Notes under the pieces: model-generated
What the model saw: only the letters and a program-made list of their open reading frames with translations
What the model was told of the DNA's origin: nothing
Databases searched by the model: none
Made by a program: the position numbers and the translations under genes
NCBI GenBank assembly: GCA_030044455.1
Contig: JASHVU010000247.1
Coordinates: 1 to 7,659 of the forward strand
Direction of reading: 5' to 3'
DNA: 7,659 bases
DNA from: Acidobacteriaceae bacterium
GTDB lineage: Bacteria; Acidobacteriota; Terriglobia; Terriglobales; Acidobacteriaceae
In this document: positions 1 through 5,321 of the stretch, in pieces
Numbering within the stretch: the stretch's first letter is position 1
Layout: every line of letters starts with the position of its first letter

Positions 1-2
1 CC

Positions 3-137
3 AGGTCGGCGGCCGACCGGACCAGCGAGGACACCGTGACCCGCACCCACGAAGCCGCCCTCCAACCATACGTGAAGGTCGACGGGACGGTCCGCCTCAG
101 CGCGGTTTTCCGGTACATCATCGCCCGGGCGCCGTAG
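3..137 (+). CDS. C-terminal end of an unidentified protein, possibly a SAM-dependent methyltransferase (5' end outside window)
   Basis: The frame is open from the left edge of the window and ends in TAG at 135-137, giving the last 44 residues of a protein. The end reads ALQPYVKVDGTVRLSAVFRY followed by IIARAP. This style of ending (a 'PYV..DG.VRL...FRYI.AR' tail) recalls the last strand of class I SAM-dependent methyltransferases, but no SAM-binding motif is inside the window, so this is only a resemblance. Codon use is GC-rich and coherent, which supports a real coding end. An IS110 transposase fragment begins within a few bases of the stop codon, so the gene may end naturally here or may have been cut by that element and picked up a chance stop. 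Confidence 0.4.
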   Translation, partial: RSAADRTSEDTVTRTHEAALQPYVKVDGTVRLSAVFRYIIARAP

Positions 138-348
138 GTTCAAACAAAAGACCCCGTCACAAGCGCAACAGCGGCAATATCTGCAAAGGGAATCTGCGGC
201 TGCGGCGTTTTTTGTGCCAAGCAGCTGGGCCGTCTCCACAAAGAAAAACGACTATCTATCGGCCCTCTATCGTCGGTTAGCATCGCGAAGAGGCGTCAAA
301 CGCGCAACCCTTGCCGGAGCACACAATCTTCTGGTCATCGCTTACTCG
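138..348 (+). pseudogene. IS110-family transposase, C-terminal remnant with a frameshift
   Basis: This is a fragment of an IS110-family transposase (Transposase_20 half, the serine-bearing C-terminal region of these DEDD-type enzymes). Two frames must be joined. From about 137 to 223 one frame reads GSNKRPRHKRNSGNICKGN and then LRLRRFLCQAA, which matches the family pattern 'GNN...GKR.SG...KGN..LR..L..AA'. From 226 the next frame continues with WAVSTKKNDYLSALYRRLAS and RRGVKRATLAGAHNLLVIAY, which matches the conserved 'WAAS.TK..YL.A.Y.RLA.RRGKKRA..A.AH..LV..Y'. The switch falls at 224-226, where one missing base in an Ala codon (QAA-WA) explains the break. The N-terminal catalytic RuvC-like domain, the last ~30-40 residues and both element ends are absent, so the fragment cannot be active. 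It runs directly into the permease remnant that follows. The GTG at 214 that opens the longest frame lies inside this fragment and is not a true start. Confidence 0.82.
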
Positions 349-762
349 GTGACAACATCCTTCGCCGATACGCACTTTGAAGCTTTGTTGATGGCCGCAT
401 TCGCAGAGCTGGCGCTGGCTTTGACGCTGGTTGGCGTCTATGGTGTGCTCAGCTTCCAAATTGCCCAGCGGATACAGGAGATCGGCATACGTCTCGCACT
501 CGGCGCGACCCACTGCGAGATCAGGTTTCTCATTCTGGGTGAGGCTGCGAGAGCAGGTGTCGCCGGTGTGCTGATTGGCCTTTTTTCCGCCTTCAGCTTG
601 ACCCGTTTCATGGCCTCCTTGCTGTATAACGTCCACCCCAAAGATCCGGTGATCTTCGCTTCGGTCGCGCTCCTTGTCCTCGTGGCTGCGCTGGCGGCGG
701 CGTACATTCCTTGACACCGAGCGGCAAGAGTCGACCCCGTTGTTTCCTTACGATACGAGTGA
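349..762 (+). pseudogene. ADOP/MacB-FtsX-type ABC transporter permease, C-terminal remnant with in-frame stop
   Basis: This is the last ~137 codons of an FtsX-domain permease of the acidobacterial duplicated orphan permease (ADOP) kind, a MacB-like family whose full members are about 800 residues. Visible features are a membrane segment (ALALTLVGVYGVLSF), the family signature QRIQEIGIRLALGAT, a second membrane segment (AGVAGVLIGLFSAFSLTRF), the 'ASLLYNVHPKDPVIF' motif, and a third segment rich in Ala, Leu and Val ending AAAYIP. A TGA at 712-714 then interrupts the frame. Beyond it the same frame reads HRAARVDPVVSLRYE and stops at 760-762, which is exactly the normal family ending (YIPARRA.RVDP...LRYE). 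The stop therefore replaces an internal codon, normally Ala. About 80% of the protein is missing upstream, where the frame is fused to IS110 sequence. It is non-functional. The fusion point is approximate, about 343-355. Confidence 0.85.
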
Positions 763-803
763 GCCACGGCTTCGTTTCACCGCAACCTCATGACTATCTG
801 CAA

Positions 804-848
804 GGGGACATTGCTACTGCGGACAAAACGAGGACATTTCTATTGTGG
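804..848. repeat. Two 19-bp direct repeats, likely the residual end of an insertion sequence
   Basis: Two near-identical 19-mers lie 26 bases apart: GGGGACATTGCTACTGCGG at 804-822 and GAGGACATTTCTATTGTGG at 830-848, matching at 15 of 19 positions. The second is followed by TATGACA. Repeated 'GGGGACATTTCTATTG' units at element ends are known from some IS21-like and IS481/ISNCY-like insertion sequences, where several transposase-binding repeats sit just inside the terminus. No transposase gene lies on either side, so this would be a solo end left behind by deletion. It sits 42 bases after the true end of the permease remnant and 24 bases before a candidate promoter. The family assignment is from memory of the motif and is tentative. 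The repeat itself is directly visible. Confidence 0.5.
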
Positions 849-871
849 TATGACAATTTTGAAAGTTTCTG

Positions 872-901
872 TTGACAATCCAACTTTTGTTGGGCTAGCC
901 T
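872..901 (+). promoter_or_regulatory. Candidate sigma-70-like promoter upstream of the TonB-dependent receptor
   Basis: A perfect -35 hexamer TTGACA (872-877) is followed after 18 bases by TAGCCT (896-901), which keeps the T-A-...-T positions of a -10 box but is otherwise weak. It points toward the receptor gene, leaving a leader of about 300 bases. The neighbourhood is AT-richer than the flanking genes. A weak -10 with a perfect -35 would suit an activated or regulated promoter, but this is inference. Confidence 0.35.
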
Positions 902-929
902 CGCTCCCGTCCTCAACCCTTAAGTTGAG
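880..929. promoter_or_regulatory. Palindromes in and just after the promoter spacer (candidate operator sites)
   Basis: Two inverted repeats share a CAAC/GTTG core. CCAAC-TTTT-GTTGG (880-893) lies between the proposed -35 and -10 boxes, and CTCAAC-N6-GTTGAG (912-929) lies just downstream of the -10. Both could be protein-binding dyads. The first could also form a small hairpin. No regulator gene is in the window, so the assignment rests on position and symmetry alone. Confidence 0.25.
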
Positions 930-1144
930 TCACGCCCCGATCTCAGGGCGGACGGATGGTCGGTTCAGGAATTCGGGTTTCCCAATTCTCTCACTTGCGA
1001 AAAGGACTCGATATTTCGCAGGAGAAGACGATTTGCGGCCTGTCTCAATCCATCGCCGTTTTTCCCAGACAGTGCCCTCGGAGATTCGTAATAGGAACTT
1101 CACTGAACAGGCAAAGAGGAAGCAGGCAATTTAGCCGTGGCACA
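930..1144. other. Non-coding leader with nothing recognisable
   Basis: This stretch lies between the candidate promoter and the operator-like palindrome. The open frames that cross it (790-1134 and 956-1174) have no recognisable domain, no Shine-Dalgarno sequence and irregular codon use, and I take them as chance. Small symmetric elements are present, such as CGCCC/GGGCG at 933-950 and CTGTCT/AGACAG at 1040-1072, but neither is long enough to name as a riboswitch or terminator. Confidence 0.5.
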
Positions 1145-1162
1145 ACTGTAAACGTAAACAGT
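1145..1162. promoter_or_regulatory. LacI-type operator-like palindrome upstream of the receptor gene
   Basis: The 18-mer ACTGTAAACGTAAACAGT has perfect outer arms (ACTGT/ACAGT) around a symmetric ACGT centre, with two mismatched base pairs. Its core TGTAAACGTAAACA differs at two positions from TGTAAACGTTTACA, a typical LacI-family operator form with a central CpG. It lies 55 bases upstream of the receptor ATG, where a repressor could block transcription from an upstream promoter. Sugar-responsive LacI regulators often control TonB-dependent receptors, so this hints at a carbohydrate-related substrate. No LacI gene is in view. Confidence 0.4.
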
Positions 1163-1217
1163 ACCACCCGATGAGGAAGCTGTTTCAACGAAGCGAGCTA
1201 CTTTCAAAGGAGACGCT

Positions 1218-4200
1218 ATGGCGAATAAGGCAACAAGGATTTCGCGCAGCCTGGTACTCGCACTTCTTGGGTTACTTCTATTGGCCGTGAGCAACAGAGG
1301 CTTGGGGCAGGATACAAACGCCTCTCTCAGTGGCACGGTAGTAGATCCGACTGGTGCGGTCATCCCCGGCGCAACGATGACTCTGACCAACGTAGCAACC
1401 GGCTTTAGGGCCAACTTCGTGTCAGACGCCGCGGGCGAGTATTCATTTCAAAACTTGACCCCCGGCATGTACAACCTCAGCGTCACTGCAAACGGGTTCA
1501 AGTCCACCGATCAGGAAGGTGTGCAACTGGCCGTTAACCAAGTTGGCCACCTGGATATTCACTTGTCCGTAGGCAAGGCCGACCAAACCGTTACGGTCAC
1601 CGGTGACGCATCTTTGATCAACTACCAAGACCAAACCCTGGAAGGCGGCGTCAGTCCTGAAGCCCTCGAGGACTTTCCTCTGGTGGTCTCGGGCGCGCCG
1701 CGCTCCTCGGTCGCGGTAGCTACAATGATGCCCGGCGTTACTACAGCCGGTAGCGGAAACGCCTTTAACTCCCGCATCAACGGCGGCCTGATCACCGGCG
1801 ACGAAGCCATTGTCGACGGCGCCACCACCATGGAAGGCTACATGAACCAAAGCGGCATGGTCGCTTTGCAGACTGACTTTGGCATGTCGCCGGATATCAC
1901 CAGTGAGGTTCACATCCTCACTGCAAACTACGACGCGCAGTATGGCAACACGACCTCCGGTCAGTTAATTATCCAGACCAAGAGCGGCGGTGAAAAGTTC
2001 CACGGCGCCGCCTACGAATACCTCCGCAACCAACTATTCAACGCATTCGAATACGGAGCCGCGGCCAACGCCGCAGGGCACTTCGTTAAGCCGCAAGACG
2101 AAGAAAACGACTACGGCGCCAATATCGGGGGACCGATGTACATTCCCGGTCTTCATGGTTCCAACTCGTTCCTGAAGGGCTACTTCTACTTCAACTGGGA
2201 AGGCTTCAAGGATCTCGGCGGTTCCGCCCCGGCCACGCTGACCATCTTGTCAAATAACGACCGCTCGGGTAACTTCGCCAACTGGGGTAGCCAGCTCTAC
2301 TATCCCAACGATTCTGTCAAATACGGATCGTTGGCGGGAACGGCGATTCCCGGCAACCAGATCAACCCCATGTACGAGGACCCGGTCGCAAAGGCCTTTA
2401 TCGCGGATCTGCCAACGCCGACCAACGACAACGAGATCAACAACTACCTCATTCCCAAGTCCGGCCAGGGCTCGCTGACCGCAGGCGAGAACGTGTATTT
2501 TGCCCGCGCCGATCTGGACATCGGCAGCCGGGATCATCTGTACTACACCTACTGGTGGCAGTACACCGGCGTGAACGCCCTAAGTGACCTGCCTGTCGCT
2601 ATTTCAACTGCTGATCCAGCCAGTCCGGAAAATGCACCCATCCAGCGCTTCAACTGGGAGCATACCTTTTCCAGCGTGATGACCAATCACTTCACCTTCG
2701 GCTACTTGAACCGCAATGAAGGGTACTACGCCCTGAACGGGAGCTCCACCCTGCCCACCGTTCCCGGCGTCGCCAGCTCCACTGGCTACCATCCGGAGAT
2801 GGCCTTCGGCAGCTATTTCTCGCAACTTGGCAACAGCGATCCGGCGACCGGTGCCGGAGACGTGACCACGCGTGGGACGTATGCGCTGAACGACGTTTTT
2901 ACGCGTGTGATAGGCAAACATACGCTCAAGTTTGGTCTTGAGTGGCGAAAGGCGGGAACCAGCATCCACGAAGGAGGTAACGAGGGCGGCACATTCTCGT
3001 TCAATGCCGACACCACAGGAGATACGCTTTGCCCATCAACTGCAACCTGCCCTGGGGATCCCGCGGCCAGCTTCTTCCTGGGCGCTGTGGGTGGCGCCAG
3101 CGTCTCCTACTACAACGTACACGCGGAATATCCGCGCCAGCCCGGGTGGGCGATTCACGGCGGCGATTCGTGGCGCTTGAATCAAAAACTGACCTTGGAC
3201 TACAGCCTGCGTTGGGACTACATCGCGCCTTTCAGCGAAAAGTTCGACAACCTATCCTTCTTCGACCCGGTTGGCCTGAATCCTGGAGCGGTAACCGCTA
3301 CGGGAACCGAGCTTCCTGGCCGCCTGGCATTCGCAGGCACCAAGTGGGGCTCGGCGAGCTATGGCAAACCCTATCCTGAAATCCCCTTCAAGGCCGCTTT
3401 CGCTCCGCGTGTCGGCTTTGCCTACACTCTGAATGACAAGACGGTGGTTCGCGCCGGGTACGGACTCTATTACGGGCAGGCATTTTATCCCGGCTGGAAC
3501 GGTGGCATGGCACAGGACGGCTTCAACAAGGCCCTCACCCTGAGCGAATCAGCCAATGCCCCGAACACGACACCGGCGCTCTATCTCACTACGGGAATCA
3601 GCACTTCGCAGATCGGGTCGACGCAGAATATCTCGTCTTCGTTCGACAACGGAGAGGCGCCTTCGATGTACCGCCCGCTAGACGGAAACAAGAGGCCCTA
3701 TTCGGGGCAGTGGAATCTGACCATCGAGCGCCAATTACCTGACAACTTTTTCGCCGCTCTCTCCTACGTGGGCACAAAGGGCACACATCTGCCCTCCGAA
3801 CTGAGCCCGCTCAACGTTCTTAATCCCAATAACCCTGCCATTGCCGCATTGGGCAGTCATCTTGAGGATATCTTTACTCCGAACGAGGCCACTCTCGACG
3901 GCGTTCCTCAACCTTATGTGGGCTGGGCCGCCCAGATGACAGGCTGCGCACCCTCGGTTGCCCAGGCCCTGGTCCCCTACCCCATGTTTTGCGGCGACCT
4001 GCAGGGCGAAAATGAGGAGCACGCAACTTCCCAGTACCAGTCCTTCCAGGCGAAGGTGGAGCGCCATCTCAACCATGGATTGTATTTGCTAAGTTCGCTA
4101 ACGGTGCAGAAGCTCTACACTGACGCTGCCGACACGACACAATCAACCAACAGTTCGGGTACCCAGAGTCAGTTCTCGCCCTTCATCCTTTTCCCGAGGG

Positions 4201-4835
4201 CCTGGACAATTGCTCCGGACAACGTTCCTGTAACGCTTCAGATCTCTTCGGTTTACGACCTGCCAATCGGTGCGGGCAGGACCTTCCTCAACTCGGCCGG
4301 ACCATCTAACGTTCTGCTCGGCGGATGGCAGGTTTCCCCTCTGTTCCGTTACGAGTACGGAACACCGTTCTCGTTCAGCTACGGTGCCTGCCCGACTGCC
4401 CAGGTCGGCGCCTTACGCGAAGGCTGTGTTCCCGGTATTCTCCCCGGACAGACGGTGCAATTGCACGGGCGCAACGGATACAACCCCATGAGCGGTGTTC
4501 CCTACCTGAACCCCGCGGCGTTTGAATCCAACTTCACCACGTTTGGCTACACGGGCTATGGCAAGGCAGTGACAACAATCTACAGTCCGAGCTACAAAGA
4601 CTTTGACATGTCATTCAACAAGAACACGAAGATTACCGAAAGAGTGAATTTCAAATTCGGCGCTAACTTTTTCAACACGTTCAACAACCACTACTTCGCT
4701 AACTCTCAGGGAGGAAACTACGGGGGACCTTCGGCCGCTTTTGTCACTGATGTTTCCAGCTCCTCATTCGGACAATGGAATGGCTCGACCACCAATCCGC
4801 GTACCATTCAGTTCCTGGGGCGGCTCGAGTTCTAG
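1218..4835 (+). CDS. TonB-dependent receptor with carboxypeptidase-regulatory-like domain (Oar-like family)
   Basis: This is an outer-membrane active-transport receptor of 1205 residues, the size usual for the large acidobacterial Oar-like family. AAAGGAG (1206-1212) sits five bases before the ATG and fixes the start. Residues 1-31 are a signal peptide: basic start, leucine-rich core LVLALLGLLLLAV, probable cleavage near GLGQ-DT. Residues ~36-118 form a CarboxypepD_reg-like/Ig-like domain (LSGTVVDPTGAVIPGATMTL through AGEYSFQNLTPGMYNLSVTA). Residues ~125-257 are the plug, with the motif GDEAIVDGATTMEG at 194-207 and the family's YGNTTSGQLIIQTKSGGEKF ending it, followed by HGAAYEYLRN leading into the ~945-residue beta-barrel. 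The chain closes with RTIQFLGRLEF, whose terminal Phe suits BAM recognition. Energy would come from TonB-ExbBD encoded elsewhere. No SusD-like partner or degradative enzyme lies next to it, so the substrate is unknown. The LacI-like palindrome upstream suggests control by a small molecule, perhaps a sugar. The gene appears intact. Confidence 0.93.
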   Translation: MANKATRISRSLVLALLGLLLLAVSNRGLGQDTNASLSGTVVDPTGAVIPGATMTLTNVATGFRANFVSDAAGEYSFQNLTPGMYNLSVTANGFKSTDQEGVQLAVNQVGHLDIHLSVGKADQTVTVTGDASLINYQDQTLEGGVSPEALEDFPLVVSGAPRSSVAVATMMPGVTTAGSGNAFNSRINGGLITGDEAIVDGATTMEGYMNQSGMVALQTDFGMSPDITSEVHILTANYDAQYGNTTSGQLIIQTKSGGEKFHGAAYEYLRNQLFNAFEYGAAANAAGHFVKPQDEENDYGANIGGPMYIPGLHGSNSFLKGYFYFNWEGFKDLGGSAPATLTILSNNDRSGNFANWGSQLYYPNDSVKYGSLAGTAIPGNQINPMYEDPVAKAFIADLPTPTNDNEINNYLIPKSGQGSLTAGENVYFARADLDIGSRDHLYYTYWWQYTGVNALSDLPVAISTADPASPENAPIQRFNWEHTFSSVMTNHFTFGYLNRNEGYYALNGSSTLPTVPGVASSTGYHPEMAFGSYFSQLGNSDPATGAGDVTTRGTYALNDVFTRVIGKHTLKFGLEWRKAGTSIHEGGNEGGTFSFNADTTGDTLCPSTATCPGDPAASFFLGAVGGASVSYYNVHAEYPRQPGWAIHGGDSWRLNQKLTLDYSLRWDYIAPFSEKFDNLSFFDPVGLNPGAVTATGTELPGRLAFAGTKWGSASYGKPYPEIPFKAAFAPRVGFAYTLNDKTVVRAGYGLYYGQAFYPGWNGGMAQDGFNKALTLSESANAPNTTPALYLTTGISTSQIGSTQNISSSFDNGEAPSMYRPLDGNKRPYSGQWNLTIERQLPDNFFAALSYVGTKGTHLPSELSPLNVLNPNNPAIAALGSHLEDIFTPNEATLDGVPQPYVGWAAQMTGCAPSVAQALVPYPMFCGDLQGENEEHATSQYQSFQAKVERHLNHGLYLLSSLTVQKLYTDAADTTQSTNSSGTQSQFSPFILFPRAWTIAPDNVPVTLQISSVYDLPIGAGRTFLNSAGPSNVLLGGWQVSPLFRYEYGTPFSFSYGACPTAQVGALREGCVPGILPGQTVQLHGRNGYNPMSGVPYLNPAAFESNFTTFGYTGYGKAVTTIYSPSYKDFDMSFNKNTKITERVNFKFGANFFNTFNNHYFANSQGGNYGGPSAAFVTDVSSSSFGQWNGSTTNPRTIQFLGRLEF

Positions 4836-4859
4836 CAAACAGAAACTCGGGATTTCCTT

Positions 4860-4900
4860 TCGCGCCATCCGGTCGGCTTTGGTCAACCCGGATGGCGCGA
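4860..4900. terminator. 13-bp-stem hairpin after the receptor gene, candidate terminator
   Basis: The arms TCGCGCCATCCGG (4860-4872) and CCGGATGGCGCGA (4888-4900) are perfect inverted repeats around a 15-base loop, beginning 25 bases after the receptor stop codon. A GC-rich stem in this place suits transcription termination or 3'-end protection. There is no T-run after the stem on the plus strand, so it is not a classical intrinsic terminator. It ends five bases before the inverted-repeat element at 4906. Confidence 0.55.
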
Positions 4901-4905
4901 TGCTC

Positions 4906-4926
4906 TAGAGCCTGTTATTAACTTTC
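4906..4926 (+). repeat. Left terminal inverted repeat of the MITE-like element (with TA)
   Basis: TA plus the 19-mer GAGCCTGTTATTAACTTTC. It matches the complement of 5239-5259 at every one of 21 positions. The similarity breaks at the next base (C on the left, G on the complemented right end). Confidence 0.85.
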
Positions 4927-4970
4927 CCGCAGTCGTCGTTGCGAGCGAAAATCGCGCCAGACGAGGCCCA

Positions 4971-4998
4971 CCCCATCGACGAAGACCTGTCGATGGGG
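4971..4998. repeat. Perfect 10-bp hairpin inside the MITE-like element
   Basis: CCCCATCGAC (4971-4980) pairs perfectly with GTCGATGGGG (4989-4998) over an 8-base loop. It would fold in single-stranded DNA or in RNA from either strand. Confidence 0.7.
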
Positions 4999-4999
4999 A

Positions 5000-5058
5000 C
5001 CCCGGAGGCGGAGGACGAAGACTTTGGCCATTCCAAGGCGAGGACGACAACTCCGGGG
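5000..5058. repeat. Longer-range 8-bp inverted repeat inside the MITE-like element
   Basis: CCCCGGAG (5000-5007) is the exact complement of CTCCGGGG (5051-5058), with 43 bases between that include a minor TTGG/CCAA pairing. It sits exactly between the two 10-bp hairpins and could form the central arm of a multi-branched fold. Confidence 0.5.
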
Positions 5059-5059
5059 C

Positions 5060-5087
5060 CCCCAATGCACGCATTTATGCATTGGGG
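5060..5087. repeat. Second perfect 10-bp hairpin inside the MITE-like element
   Basis: CCCCAATGCA (5060-5069) pairs perfectly with TGCATTGGGG (5078-5087) over an 8-base loop. Stem length, loop length and the CCCC/GGGG base are the same as in the hairpin at 4971-4998, although the stem sequence differs. Confidence 0.7.
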
Positions 5088-5238
5088 TGGAACGAAGTAT
5101 CACGCGATTTGCGCTGCAACCCGGAGGGCTGGGGTCAATTTTCCCGATTTCGTCGTCGCTCGTCGCTAGCAGACACCCGGTATGCGTCGCTCCTCGCTTC
5201 TAGGACCCGGCAAAATTGGCTCCCAGCGACGCCTACGC

Positions 5239-5259
5239 GAAAGTTAATAACAGGCTCTA
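5239..5259 (-). repeat. Right terminal inverted repeat of the MITE-like element (with TA)
   Basis: This is the exact complement of 4906-4926. It begins GAAAGTTAATAACAGGCTC and ends with TA. The bases that follow (AGCAGGG) are host sequence downstream of the minus-strand TPR gene. Confidence 0.85.
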
Positions 5260-5266
5260 AGCAGGG

Positions 5267-5301
5267 AAAAACAGTTCTGCAGCGTTCAGCACTTAAGCTG
5301 C
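5267..5301 (-). terminator. Weak candidate terminator for the minus-strand TPR gene
   Basis: Read on the minus strand, GCAGC (5301-5297) and GCTGC (5283-5279) can pair as a 5-bp stem 21 bases after the stop codon. The sequence then runs AGAACTG into five T residues (5271-5267). The stem is short and is separated from the T-run by seven bases, so this is a weak call. Confidence 0.25.
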
Positions 5302-5321
5302 CTGGAGCCGGCGAGAACATT

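Larger units (their letters stand above)
4906..5259. mobile_element. MITE-like non-autonomous element with 19-bp terminal inverted repeats
   Basis: This 354-bp unit is bounded by perfect inverted repeats: GAGCCTGTTATTAACTTTC at 4908-4926 and its exact complement at 5239-5257. TA flanks both ends (4906-4907 and 5258-5259) and is best read as a TA target-site duplication. The length, the lack of a convincing gene and the hairpin-rich interior fit a miniature inverted-repeat transposable element mobilised in trans. TA duplication with GAG-starting ends suggests an IS5-group (IS427-like) or IS630-like parent, but the family is inferred from the ends only. It is inserted between two convergent genes and interrupts neither. 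The short open frames inside it are arginine- and proline-rich by-products of the repeats. The two identical ends point to recent movement. Confidence 0.75.

Noticed and set aside
214..714. Frame of 166 residues opening with GTG, as an intact membrane protein
   Set aside because: The first third is an IS110 transposase fragment and the rest is a truncated permease tail with a premature stop. It is described as two pseudogene remnants.
1040..1072. CTGTCT/AGACAG inverted repeat in the leader as a riboswitch or attenuator
   Set aside because: It has only a 6-bp stem with a 21-base loop, no further conserved structure and no T-run. This is expected by chance.
790..1134. Plus-strand frame of 114 residues
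   Set aside because: It begins inside the insertion-sequence end repeats, has no Shine-Dalgarno sequence or recognisable domain, and covers the promoter region of the receptor.
1443..1913. Minus-strand frame of 156 residues opposite the receptor
   Set aside because: It is a mirror frame of the high-GC receptor gene with no domain of its own.
4939..5169. Short frames inside the MITE-like element on both strands, as small proteins
   Set aside because: Their sequences follow from the GC-rich inverted repeats, none has a start signal, and no known fold or transposase motif is visible.
4906..5259. CRISPR array or tandem repeat array
   Set aside because: The repeats are inverted and differ in sequence. 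There are no evenly spaced direct repeats with unique spacers.
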